Assembly: GCA_021464245.1 (NCBI GenBank)
Contig: JADCRB010000046.1
Coordinates: forward strand, 4,735,813-4,799,812
DNA length: 64,000 nt
DNA from: Carallia brachiata
Lineage: Eukaryota; Streptophyta; Magnoliopsida; Malpighiales; Rhizophoraceae
Direction of reading: 5' to 3'
Within the stretch, counting starts at the first letter, position 1; each line of letters opens with the position of its first letter. Positions 21,654-33,564 of the stretch are shown here, piece after piece. The notes under the pieces were generated by a model. It saw only the letters and a program-made list of their open reading frames with translations. It did not search any database and had not been told where the DNA came from. Made by a program: the position numbers and the translations under genes.

Positions 21654-22040
21654 GCGGAGGAAGCGCGCCAGAGAAACGAAGAAGAAGAAGCGGAAGAGAG
21701 ACCCAGGTGATGATAAATACGAAGCAGGAGCCTATGTATCAAAAGATGAAGCACAGACGCCGCAGGAGGCAAGTGGGTTTGAATTCAACAGCCATCATCA
21801 TTAATCCAACGATAACTCCACAGATGAAATCCGTGTCATTTTCATTATTGAATATCGAGTTAGTTTCTCACTAAGTGTTTGGCGATGGATTTTCATTTTT
21901 TTTTAAATAAATTGTGCTGATTTGTTTTCAGCTGTTACGATCCTGATATCCATATTAATTCAAGAAAACATTATTAAGTAGGACTTTATGCAGGGAGTCT
22001 ATACTGTTTATAAATTTATGAATTATTAGTTTATAAGTTT
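21654..22040 (+). pseudogene. Truncated copy of the lysine-rich exon block of 28702-29100
   Basis: Starts inside the exon (GCGGAGGAAGCGCGCCAG), so it has no ATG. It encodes the same KKKKR...DDDKYEAGA...SKDEAQ series. The exon end has changed from GAG-GTGAGT to GAG-GCAAGT. The following acceptor and the PDIHINSRKH exon are recognisable, but out of frame by one base. Homology continues to about 22040. Confidence 0.6.
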
Positions 22041-22985
22041 ACGCACTTCACGCATATTTTTTAAATTTCAATGAATATTTATAATATTAATAAAAGAATA
22101 CTGAATTTTAATAAAATAAAAATAAATGTGAAGTTAATTATAAGAGAACTTATAATATTGGTACTCATAAACAATAAAATTCGAAAACTATCATAAGTGA
22201 CACACCATAGAAGTAGCTGAATAAAGAAAAATCAGAAAATTTTAGATAAAAAATAATGCATATTCAATAACTCAACCCTGCATCACACCAAATTTGGTTC
22301 CCAACTGTGCACTTTCTGTCCACAAATGCAAACTATGTAGATGACTCGGTTTGGCTTGTCTTGATCTGCTTCTACGCAAAGAATCAGTACACATTGAAAT
22401 ATCAAAAGGTGAAAGTTCCATTATTGTAAATTATGTTACTTTTTTTCATGCTATATATAGTGGTCTTGGTTTTTGCATCCAACATTTGTGCCTAAAATAT
22501 ATTAGTTAAACTCTACAGATTGACATGGTTACACCTATGAAGGCCTACTGAAACAAAAATGAGTAATTTCCATTCAAAGTTCAATGATGGAAGTGTGTGG
22601 AATAAAGTGCTGCTTATGATTGAATTAGGGGAAAAAAGAATGTAAAGAGAAAGAAGGCCAACGGATATAATAACCAACCATAATACGCACAAATTATAAA
22701 AAACAACAATAAGAAATTGAAGAAATTCGACCAAAAAAAAAAGGAGAAAGGTTCATTCGCTAATTTTGTCAGCACACAAATAAATCAACCACATGTAGTC
22801 TATTTCTAAATTAAGCTAGATAATCAATAAAATCAATATCATTCAAGACTATTTTTACTCTTTATATAATATAGACCAAATGAAATCTTAATGTGGTTAA
22901 CTGGTAAATTACATCCACGTCTTTCGCCGAGATCAAGACAACTGCCAAATTAAAAAGCGAGATGAAATGACAGTAGATCTGATGC
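22041..22985. other. AT-rich intergenic DNA
   Basis: No gene recognised. Confidence 0.55.
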
Positions 22986-22992
22986 TACATAC

Positions 22993-23078
22993 CGCCGTTT
23001 GAGACTGCAACAATGTTACCCAAGTCGCCAGCATACATTCTGTGTCTGCTGGAGCTCCAAGGTCGTTCAACCAAGGTG
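22993..23078 (-). pseudogene. Cu/Zn superoxide dismutase exon relic
   Basis: On the minus strand, codons for GAPADTE are followed one frame over by AGDLGNIVA and NG, then a GTATGT donor. GAP-x-D-E-x-R-HAGDLGNIVA is the conserved active-site-proximal block of plant Cu/Zn superoxide dismutases, where the His is a metal ligand. Here a one-base loss falls between GAPADTE and AGDLG, and the His codon is destroyed. I could not find the neighbouring exons, so this is an isolated relic. Confidence 0.45.
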
Positions 23079-23799
23079 GAAACATAGAGACCAATTTATT
23101 TCGGGACCAAGGAGATAGACTTCAAGTAAATTTGGGTTAGAATTATGCGTAGATTGGAATAGATGTAGATAGTAGTAGTTAGATGAAATTTAAATTAAAA
23201 TGTGAGTTTATCATAATAATATATTTTAATTAATTTATAAAAATAATTAAAATATCAAAACCTCTAAAAAATAGGAAGCATGTCCCGTAAGTTAAAAATC
23301 TTACATATTGAAGGAGAAACTTTCTTTCTCCTTTGCAATTATATAGATTAATTAGAATACAAAAGGGGAAAATTAGGAGTAGTGTTTACATGAAAATCAA
23401 AACCCTAACAGTTTCAGTAAACAATTTAAATAAACCACACTATCGTATGGCCATGTTCTTTTTTTAAAAAATAGACTCGAATCTGATTTGAAACTGTGTT
23501 GTTTTCAAAGTATTAAAAAAAATCCAATGAACCTAAAACTGACTGTTTAGTTAGTTACTTTTTTCATGAAAAAGTAAATCATACAAAATCTCCCGTTAGA
23601 TTTAGCTAATATTAAAAAATAGTAGAATCTTATATCAAGAAAACCAATAGAAGCTTGCAAATAATTCACGGCAACATAAATTTTGAACAACCCAGCACAT
23701 GTAGGATACGATTATAATGGAAGAAAAAGGTTATTTGAAGGTGAGAGAACAACTTGAAAAGTTACGAGAGAGGTTAATAGAAGAAAGATGTGTGGAACC

Positions 23800-26700
23800 C
23801 AAAAAATAAAACTAAAATAACTGCAACATAAAATACAAAAAATAATTATGGGTAGACAAATTATAATATAAAATAATTAAATTGGGGACCATAAGAGTGT
23901 CATTATATAGAAAAATAACTTATTTATGCAATAGATTATTTATAATAAAAAATAATCAAATGAAAAATTGAAATAATTACAATTAATTATAAGCACTAAC
24001 TTTGAAGAGTAATTAATGGATAAAAAAAATTAAACTCAAAATTCAGAAATATATTAAAAGAAAACAAAGAATAATAATGTAAGTGAGGATACTTTGTATT
24101 TATAACGTAAAAAAAAAAAAAAGAATTGCATGTATACGATAATTCTAAAATTTCTAGAAATTACAATTCTAATCTTAATAGAACAATAAGAAAAAGTGCA
24201 ATCACTGAAATCCTAATTATATTGTAATAATAGAAAAGAGTACAATATCTTTGGGAATTTATCAAATATGTTGAAAATTTTAGTTTTTTATGTTTTATTT
24301 AATATTAAAAAACAAAAAGACTTTCAAATGTTAAATATTATTTCTGTTTTATAAATCTTATTTCAATTAAGATTACTTTTAAAATTAATTTAGATTTAGA
24401 AAAACGGATAATTATGTTTATTTAATTTTAGAAAAAAAAGAGAATTTGAGAGTATTTCTTTCAGCCCCATGAAATATTTATTTTTTTACTTTATAAGAAA
24501 AAATGTGAATTACAGAAATTATTGCTTTGAAAAGAAGGATTTGGTAGTAGTTTTTTACACCCAAATTTGGCTTGTAAACTAATTATGTAAATATTAAAAT
24601 AATATGACCACAAAAAAGACCCCGCAACATGCCAAAAAAAATAAAAAAAACCAAAACCAGGAAGATAACTAAAAGGACTTATGTAATTATGACCCTGAAG
24701 ACCTATCAAAATTCCAAAAGGAAAAGGCAGCAACAGAGGAAATAAGATGCAACATGCAATGGAGGAAACAAAAAAGACCTTATGAACGGCTTATTAAAAT
24801 TTCAAAAGGGGAAGGCAGGAAATAAGATGCATCATTGAACGACGTAATCAATTCTTCTCTTTTACATGATTTCAGATTTTGAAGCAATGACAGTCACAAG
24901 TTAAAGATTTTAAAGACCTAAATCTAATACTATTGAAAATCAAATAATTATTAATAGGTATCAATCAAAATCACGGCCTTCTTCAGATAATAAAAAAATA
25001 AAATAATTATAATTAATTATAAACACTGATGTGTTTTTAAAAAAAGAAGTTAAAATGATAAGAGAAGAATTGAGAGGCAGATTTTATAACAGAAAATTTT
25101 TTCTTTTTCTTTAATTTAAGGCTTTGGGTTTCAGAGAGGTAGACATTGGAAGAAGAACTTTTATTCCTGCAAACCGGCTTTAGTTGAGTTAGTTATAGCA
25201 CAAAAATAATATGGTACTACACGTCGGTATGTTGGCTTACACAACACAAACCCAGAAACCAAACATCAAGAGGAAAAATAAAAAAAAGAACTAAACGCTA
25301 ACACTTATATTGCACATTAAACGTAGGTATGTGAAACGTAACATAAATTGGCTTACACATGTAAGGAAATCAGATTGACGCGTTTGAGGCCGAGCTATGT
25401 ATTGCAATATATACCAACGGAATCACGACCTTCTTATTATAACAAAAAAATAAAATAATAAGAATAAAAAAATAATTGTAATTAATTACAAATACTAATC
25501 TTAATGAGAACAAAAGAATAACAAAGCAAACTAATGCAAGCAAAACATGCGTCTGCTGTTATAATGTGAAAAAAAAGAATTACATGAATACAATAATCCT
25601 AAAACTTATTAAAATTATAATTCTAATTTAAATAGAATACTAAAAAAGATTACAGTTATTGGAATCCTATTTTTATTAAAATAGTAGGAAAGACTACAAT
25701 TATTGAGAATTTATTAAATTAATAGTTTTTTTTATTCTTAAAAAAACTGAAAAAATGTAATTAAAAAAATAATTAAATCAATTATAAGGAATAATATTTA
25801 TCAAAATTTGTTTTGACTAACATAATTATATGTAAACAAACTAAGAAAAAATTATAATGAAAAAACTAAACAAACAAAAATAACTGTAATCAATTAGAAA
25901 TACTAAGATAGATGAAAAATTAATTGAGTTAGAAATTATAACTATAATTTTATAAGCATGCAATTTTTTCTCACCTTGCAAGATAGATGCTGCACATGTC
26001 TAACTTTTCTATGCGACAACCATATCGTTATGCCTGCTAATCCACTCTGTGCCATTCTAATATAGGCCAAACCTAACCAAAAAAAAAAAACAAATAGGGA
26101 AATTGATTGCTAGGCCACCGATGTACATGAAAAGAAAAAATTTATAACCAATTATTTAATTGAGACCGAATAGAAACCGATCAATTAATTTATTTCATTT
26201 AAATTATTTGATGTATAGGCCACTAAATAGAGATTGATGTAATTATCTGACTGAGCTTGTTCGGTATCGTGAAAAACTCTGTTATATCTAGTTCACAATA
26301 ATTAATAATACAACTATTTTCAGATACAGGCACCAACCCTGAATGTTCTGATTAAAATTTTTAATTTTGAAATTGAGAAATCTAGTTGAGATTGAGAAAT
26401 CTAGTTACGAGAGAGTAAAGAATAACAATGAAAATAAAGAATATTGATGCTTTTATATTGTGAAAAAGAGAATGTTAAGAAATTAAAATTCTAATTTGAA
26501 TAAAATACTGAAAAAGAATATAATTACTGAAATCTTACATCTATTAAAATACTAAAAAAGACTAAAATTATTAAAATTTTATTAAATTAAAAATTTAAAA
26601 TTCAAAATTCAAAAATCTAAAAATTAAGAAGCTGTCATATAAACATGTGAATATTCTTTTGGCTTCCATTATTATATTTTATATATGATTATTAGTAGTA

Positions 26701-28440
26701 TGCTCGCGCGATACACAACTTATCACATTTATGAAACAGTGTTTTTTTTTTAAAGAAGAAGAAATAAAAAAAAAAACCTTAAATTTTGAGTATTAATTTT
26801 ATTGTTAAGCAAAAAATATTTAAAAAAAAATCTTCTTGGAGAAAAAAATAATTTAAGAGTTGTTTTTTTTTGTTTATATATATATTTTTTTGTTTTCATT
26901 AGTTATGCATATTTGTATTGAATGAGTTATAAACATATATAAATAATGATACCAACTTAATTAACAGTTTGATAGCAATAATTGTCAGAACATTATCTTC
27001 AGAGATTCATGCCCGCCAAAGTAGAAAATACTTCTTATAACAATTAATGTTGCAGCCAACCGAAAAACCGATGTCATGAAAAAGAAAAATATAAGTATAT
27101 GAGTTTTCAAGTGATTATGCACAAAAGATGGGACTAATCGTTGGCCTAAAAAAAATGTTCGTAGGATTGACCAGTAATTTTCATTCTACTCCTAAAAAAT
27201 CTGGCTGTCCAGTGCGTTGGCAACTATCTCCGATGGATACTTGTATGATTGGTTAAGTTATATCATCATCATCACCTCTGAGCATCAATTCACCAATGAA
27301 CTTTGAGAGTAGTTGAATGAGGTGTTACAAATAAAATTATTCCAGTCTCGATCTACAGATCCGATAACCGATATATCCGCAATAGATATATTTTTTTTCA
27401 ATCAAAAAAAATCCAACAATGAACTTGAAGAAATTGTGCAATAGACAGCTGTGATTGATTCTATAATAATAATATTAATAAATAGAAACTAATCGAAGAG
27501 ATACAAATTGCTACAGAAAGTTGAATGGAGTAAGTTATGTTGCACCAAATCTACATTCGCATGCCGCTAGGCACAGCTCATGAAGTTTATTAAAAGGTAC
27601 AGTTTTTCCATCCTCGCGTAAGAAACTTGATGACACCCACGAAAACATGACACATCTATTGATAAAAAAAGGAAAAGAATAAAAAATAAGAAAAATTATA
27701 ACAAAAATTAAAATAAAAGTCTATCATAGTTAAACTAGGATTTTTTTTTTTGGCCAAAGCTAAACATATGAGTTAACACAAATAAAAATTCAAGAAAAAA
27801 GAAATTATTTTGTGCGAAATATGACATACCTGTGAGAGAAAAAGTATGAGCAAAGTGGTGGATTCAAACAATTAAAATTTCCTGAAACTAATTATGAAAA
27901 TAAAGAATACAAATGTCCTTTTATAATGTAAAAAAAAAAAAACTAGATGATGTCGATATTGAAATTAAAATTTTAATTTGAATAGAATATACTAAAAAGA
28001 GTCAAATTATTAAAATTCCAATTCCATTAATACGTTAAGAAAGATTATAATTGTTAAGAATTTATTAAATTAAAAATTTAAAAATTTTAATAGAATACTA
28101 AAAATGACTATAATTATTAAAATTTTAATTCTATTAGAATATTAATAAAGACTAAAATTATTAAAAATTTATTAAATTAAAAAATTTTAAAAATCAGAAA
28201 TTGAGAATATCCTAAAAAAAGGCTATACTTATTAAAAATATAATTCTATTAAAACACTTACAAAGATTATAATTATTGATAATTTATTAAATTAAAAAAA
28301 TTAAAATTTTAATACAATAATAAAAAAATTACAATTATTAACATTCTAAATCTATTAGAATACTAATAAAAATTATAATTATTGAAAATTTATTAAATTA
28401 AAAAATTTAAAAATCTAAAAATTAAGTTTTTAAGAATCAT
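23800..28440. repeat. AT-rich dispersed and tandem repeat field
   Basis: A roughly 300-bp motif recurs near 23990-24290, 25460-25740, 26400-26620 and 27890-28100. It comprises AATAATTATAATTAATTA, an AAAGAATAA...TATAATGTGAAAAA stretch, then AATTCTAATTTGAATAGAATACTAAAAAAG. The last copy expands into about five roughly 100-bp units (27950-28440), each ending in TTTATTAAATTAAAAA. No coding frame. No gene elsewhere between 23080 and 28700. Confidence 0.65.
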
Positions 28441-28701
28441 GTTACATAAGCATATAAATTTGGAGTCTGAGTAAAAAATACTAAAATTCTAAGTACTGTC
28501 AAGAACGGATCGTCAGGATAAAATTTAGGCGGCTCTTTAGCTTTGGTCCCTTCTGAATTCGGTATAGATTGGCTAAGATAAGAGGTTTTAACAAACCATC
28601 TTAACAGATTGGATGTGGAGTATCATTCTTCCTTATCTATTTTATGGACGAAAAAAAAAACGTAAAGAGTTTAACAAAAAAAAAAAAAAGTTGAGCACGA
28701 C

Positions 28702-29043
28702 ATGGGAAGTGAGGGTTGGTGGCGGAGGAAGCGCGCCAGACGCAAGAAGAAGAAGAAGCGGCAGAACCAGAACGAGAGAGACCCAGATGATGATAAATAT
28801 GAAGCAGGAGCACATTTATCAAAAGATGAAGCACAGACGCTGCAGGAGGTGAGTTGTTTCGAATTCAACAGCATCATCATAAATCCAATGATAACTCTAA
28901 AGTGGAATCCGTGTTATTTTCATCATAGTTTCTAACTGAGTGTTTGTTGACGAATTTTCGTTTTTTTTTTTTTTTAAATAGTGCTGATTTGTTTTCAGTT
29001 CTGTTGCGATCCTGATATCCATATTAATTCAAGAAAACATTAG
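28702..29043 (+). CDS. Hypothetical small two-exon gene, Lys/Arg-rich
   Basis: Possible exons 28702-28848 and 28999-29043 with good donor (GAG-GTGAGT) and acceptor (TTTGTTTTCAG) sites. They give 63 aa: a basic stretch RRKRARRKKKKKR that looks like a nuclear localisation signal, an acidic part, and a tail ending NSRKH. Family not recognised. A truncated, frame-broken copy lies at 21654-22040. It sits 260 bp upstream of the F-box ATG, so it might instead be leader exons of that gene. Low confidence. Confidence 0.3.
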
Positions 29044-29304
29044 TAAGTAGGACTTTATGCAGGGAGACTATTATGTTTATCAATTTAAGAATTATTAATC
29101 AGAAAAAATTCTCCTTTTATTATTATAATTATTTTATCTTCTCAACTATTTCCAAAAACACTCGTAGAGTTGGCATATAGTTAGGCGTTTTTTAAGCCTT
29201 CCTTGGATAGACTCTCTACATATTTAATGCCTTGTTTGCTCTAAAAGGGCACTCTCGAGTATCTAAATCAACTTTACAAAAGGACATTTCGCTGCTGTTG
29301 TCCA

Positions 29305-30419
29305 ATGCCTATTCTTCGGTTAGAGGCTATCGTAAAGAAGAAGAATAATGGTGCAGAAAGCAAGCTGTTGCAGCGGTCTTTGACTGGTTTACCTGATGAT
29401 GTTCTGAGGCTTATATTAAAAAGGCTGAATTGGGTGGATCGCGTCCGCTGCTGTTTAGTTTCCAACGACTTTCCACGTCTACTGCAGGAGATTTCATGTC
29501 AACCTGCCGATAAGTTACCATGGTTATTCCGTACTTCTTTTGGGTTTACCTTGGATGGTAGATTCTTGAGTAGATGCGATCTATGTCCTCCATTTTCGGA
29601 GCGAACTTACAGTGTTAGAATTAGAATAATGGATCAAGAAGCGGAAAGATACCTCCGGTGTGCAATAAATTTTGCTTCGAGCAAAGGTTGGGTACTTATG
29701 TTGCAGCATTTATGTTGGGAAGACTACAGGTCCTATTATTTTTCCTTATACAGACCATACAGTAACAGGTTTGTGAAGTTGCCCAAATTGGATGACCGTC
29801 TTCCTATTGGAAGAGCCACAATTTCTGTGAATAAAACCTCCTCAGTATCTGTCTTCTATGCTCGTTTGAATTGGGAATGTTGCACTATTATCCTTAGCGT
29901 GTGTCAAGTTGGTGCCACCAACTGGAAGCATTTCAAGTTTCAACTTCCTGTAAAATGTGTAGAGTTGAGGGCCGCTCCATTATATTCAGATGGATTTGTG
30001 TATTGTTTTCTCGATCATGGCAGCAAAATCGTGATCTTTGACGTTGTGTTTCAAGACTGGAAATTCCTTTCATGTGATTTCCCTTGCAGTTTTCATGACA
30101 ATTGGGTCTTAATGAAAGCTACTTTTATTTTAATGGAGAACTTGTAAAGTGCGCTTGGACTCGCCTCTGGAGTGCCCAGAGTTATTCCTGGAGACTGGAC
30201 AAGTCGCTAAAGAAGTGGGTGCAGCAAAAGGGTTTAGGAGACCTGACGCTATTTCATGCAGATTACGTATCAGCATTCCCGGTTCCAGCAGTGGGAGAAC
30301 TAAGCTCGTATGCTAATACGGTACTCAACTTTGCCGCAAGTGAACTTTACCCTGCCTCCGATTGGGATTGGGTTGATGAATATTGTTGGATAGAGCCTCC
30401 TCTTTTGACTCAAACCTGA
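29305..30419 (+). pseudogene. F-box protein gene with a single frameshift
   Basis: The frame 29305-30147 begins MPILRLEAIVKKK. It has an F-box at about residues 24-65 (LTGLPDDVLRLILKRLNWVDRVRCC), followed by a beta-rich C-terminal part of the kind seen in plant F-box/DUF295-like proteins. Near 30111 one A is missing (GTCTTAATGAAAGC), and the protein continues one frame over (30102-30419) through NESYFYFNGELVKCAWTR to the stop. With that one base it would be about 371 aa, so it is either a very young pseudogene or a sequencing error. F-box proteins select targets for SCF ubiquitin ligases. No intron needed. Confidence 0.8.
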
Positions 30420-31803
30420 TTTTTCTATCTTTATTTCTGGTTTGAGTGTTGAGCAATGTTGATCTACTAAAAGCATTGTTACCATTTTTCTTCTGGACCG
30501 GAATGTTGGTTTTCTGAGTGTATTATTTCAACGTTATTTTGAAGATTGTATCCGAATTGATAAAGATATAACCAACCGATTTGAACGTCATGCATGCTTG
30601 GTGGTGGTGATTGTTCATTAGAAAGAAACGAAATTCATCCACAAGAGACAGAAGGCAATAATGCATGTAGATTATATTTGATGCACTCTTAGCCAAATAC
30701 CTTTTAGGCAGAGGTGAATAGCGATAACAACTTACCAACTACTATTTTTGTTCATGTCAGCCATTCGGCCTGTTCTAAATATAATGCTTGACCAACGAAA
30801 ATTTTGATAATTCAACTAAGTAGATTAAAGTTCAACAACTGACAACAACCGGTGCAGTAAACCAATGGAAAATACAAAATAAGGTAAGCTTCTAGGGGCA
30901 ATGAGCTCTCAAATAAAAGTTTTAAAAAGAAGCGAAAATTCGTTTGTCATCCATGCCTTCCACTTACATTACAATGCTACAGAAAAACTGTCAAAATGCC
31001 AGCCGAGACTTATGAAGAGAAGAAAAAGTAGTGCATTTCAGGCAAGCATTCTTGCCTAACTATAGCTCACTCTGATATATTCTGTTTTTATTTGCAAGTC
31101 CCCCAGTAGCAAAGCTAGCTACACTCCACTTCTCATGTATGACTGATCAACTACCTTTGGATTATTTTGTAATTTAGTTGCTATAGACACTCTGAATTAT
31201 TTAAATTTCGTAAACATATATAATTCTACTTTGCAGAATTTCGATTGCAGTTGTTCTCTTCTCGTTGTCGACATGCCATCATGTGTCCAATGAAAAAGAA
31301 GGTCGACGGTATGCCTTTTTGGAGCCGAGAACCAGAACCTATCTATTGTCAGAACCTTTTATTTTACCTAAATTTCTCCATTTTAATTTTTAGTTTTCAT
31401 TTTTTTTATCGAAACAACTTCATTGTCTATAATTAATTACCGTTATTTTAATTTTTTAGTCAATATACACACTTGAATTTGTTCCTAAACCTTTTGTGCT
31501 TGAGAAACTAATCTCTTTCATATTGTTTATTTGCGTCGGCTTTCTACATGTCAATTTGGGACCTTGGAATTCATGAGCTTGGCTAATTTATTGCTTGGAA
31601 TTCATATAGATTTGTAATTAAGGAAACCAGTATGTTCAAATTAGAGGTCATTAGTTACTGTTCTCGTTTAACAACTCCTCACTCATAGGAAGTTCTGGAG
31701 ATAAGATGTCCATACAGAGACTCAAACCCGTGCTGTAAGCAGGAAGCACGCCGATACAAACGAGAACTAACTTGACTACAGATTACATATAAGTTTACAA
31801 CTC
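30420..31803. other. Intergenic region downstream of the F-box gene
   Basis: No gene recognised; mixed AT-rich sequence. Confidence 0.55.
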
Positions 31804-31808
31804 CACAA

Positions 31809-32619
31809 TGTAAGACGTAAATTTCGAGTCTAAAACAATTAAACTAGAAAATACAGAAATAAATTACAAATTTAAAATTTAAAATAAAAGAAAATTTACG
31901 TAGTTCGATCTCCGTAGATCCTCCGATTAGTGTTCCTTTTTTTGACTCCGTCAAGGGCTGTACGAGCTTGATCTTGACAGAAATAAATTCCACAACTTTT
32001 TCTTGAACTGGGTAGACTGAAACCGGATCTGATTTGGACGTTTTGACTACGATTAAGAACCGCAGAGACCTGATTTGAGCCGATTTGGCTTAATTTCACC
32101 GAGGGTCGAAGGGACTTGTTCTCGGATGAACTGCCTGGATTTTGCTGAGGGCCGTATGAGACTTAATCCCAGCTGGATTTGAAGTAATTTGATATTTTTA
32201 GATCTATATTCTCATAAATTCAGATCTACAGCGATCGGAGAATATAAATCTAAAAATAACTTTGGAAATGGAAACAGCAAATTTTTTGGGCCTTACTCCT
32301 GAAATATCTCTCAAAAAGGAGTTAGGAGAGTATACTGCAGAGTAAAAGTACGTAAGAAAAGGAGAAATTTTCTTGAGAGATTTTCAAAATTTTCTTTTTC
32401 TCTCAAATTCTCTGGATTTTTCTGTTTACAGATTTGCTAAATGTGTTTTGAACTGAGGGGCAGGGGCCTATTTATAGGGTTCCTTTCCCATGTGAACATC
32501 ACATGGGAAAGGAATCTTTTTAATTGAAAATATTTTTCAAAGTTGGTGTTGCCGACTTTGAAATCGGCAACGCCAATTTTGACTTTTTTTTTTTTTTTTC
32601 TTTGAAAATGATGTTTACA
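31809..32619 (-). repeat. 3' LTR of copy C (811 bp)
   Basis: TG...CA ends, CACAA outside. The sense TATA box CCCTATAAATAGG is at about 32467-32479. The 5' partner (805 bp) differs by scattered substitutions and small indels. Confidence 0.9.
32480..32576. repeat. Three consecutive hairpins in the U3 of copy C
   Basis: Perfect 16-bp arms 32480-32495 / 32499-32514 (TTCCTTTCCCATGTGA and complement, 3-base loop). Then TTGAAAA-TAT-TTTTCAA (32524-32540). Then 13-bp arms 32543-32555 / 32564-32576 (GTTGCCGA...TCGGCAAC) with one mismatch. The 5' LTR of C carries the same three with single changes. Copies A and B have the AAGTCGACTT array here instead. Confidence 0.85.
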
Positions 32620-33262
32620 AATGCCTCCACTTCAAGGGTCGGTAAGGAAGATTTTTACAGAAATGATCCGCACCGAGTCTTGAAGTCCAGTTTGAAACTT
32701 GGAAACGTCCTGATGAATATTGAATCTTGGAGTCTTCTATCTTTGACCATGCCTGCTGTTGTTGGATCGCAATAGGAACCCGATACGATCTTGAGAAAGT
32801 TAGCAGCCCAGCCAATATAAAAATTGACCTTCTGGCTCCAGGTGCATTTGAGCTTCCATAGCCCGCAAAGGATTTTTTATATGTCTTAAAGTTCAAGAGC
32901 TCTGGTGAGGATGATCCGGTAGGCAAAGAACTTGAACCTCCCCAAGAGGAAGGCCCAGCACTTCGGAACTTTAAGACCTGCGCACAGAGAGACGGGTTAT
33001 GGTGATGATTCCCGAATCTGCTTCGACGTAAGGAGAGTAGTTGGAACTTCCCTGCACGTCGCTGCATTTGTAGATCCAGGAGGACGATCAGAACTTCTCG
33101 GCTCGCTGCGAGATGTGAACTAAGGAGAGTAGTTGGAACTCCATGACACCGATGGCGTTGGAGAATGAGTTTCGAGGGTTTTAGGGATCCCTCGAGAAGA
33201 CTACTCCTTCTTTTCTTAGCTCGTGCGCCTCCAACTTCTTGATCAAAGAACTTCTGAGACAA
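32615..33262 (-). CDS. Unrecognised 215-codon open frame in the 3' region of copy C
   Basis: Starts MSQKFFDQEVGGARAKKRR and ends RPLKWRHL inside the 3' LTR edge. It is open across the whole interval between the second TATA unit and the LTR. The matching frame in copy B is interrupted after 84 codons. It overlaps the MASLCTC frame (33181-33279) in a different frame. No domain recognised; Ser- and Arg-rich. It may be fortuitous. Confidence 0.25.
   Translation of the reverse strand: MSQKFFDQEVGGARAKKRRSSLLEGSLKPSKLILQRHRCHGVPTTLLSSHLAASREVLIVLLDLQMQRRAGKFQLLSLRRSRFGNHHHNPSLCAQVLKFRSAGPSSWGGSSSLPTGSSSPELLNFKTYKKSFAGYGSSNAPGARRSIFILAGLLTFSRSYRVPIAIQQQQAWSKIEDSKIQYSSGRFQVSNWTSRLGADHFCKNLPYRPLKWRHL
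32620..32642 (-). promoter_or_regulatory. Polypurine-tract region, copy C
   Basis: Sense TTGAAGTGGAGGCATT immediately before the 3' LTR. Confidence 0.55.
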
Positions 33263-33279
33263 GTGCAGAGACTAGCCAT
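33181..33279 (-). pseudogene. Second gene-like unit in copy C, MASLCTC ORF, truncated
   Basis: Thirty-two codons matching the MASLYTC frame of copy B, then a stop caused by a one-base change in length after KEGVVF. A TATATATATA box at about 33332-33341 and a CT-rich leader precede it. Confidence 0.3.
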
Positions 33280-33469
33280 TTTCTTTTGAGAAAGAAGAGC
33301 TGAGGGGTGAGTATATAACTCGGGAATGCAAGATATATATATACGATAAAGGTTTTTTTTTTTTTTTTTTTTTGAAAAGTCAAAAAGAAGGTACGCAGAA
33401 TCGAGTAGGGTCTCCACGTCCCTTTCCTGCATAAGAGACAAAAGAGGCAGCGGCTGACGCGTGTCACGA

Positions 33470-33545
33470 AAGTCGTTACCTGTGTTGCAGAAGTCGTTGC
33501 CGTGTGCTGCAGAAGTCGTTACCGTGTGCTGCCAAAGTCGTTGCA
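33470..33545 (-). repeat. Short tandem repeats after the WOX stop, copy C
   Basis: Counterpart of 8795-8890. Three units of GCAGCACACGGTAACGACTT type on the sense strand. Confidence 0.65.
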
Positions 33546-33564
33546 CCTTATCTTGTCGGCCGTC

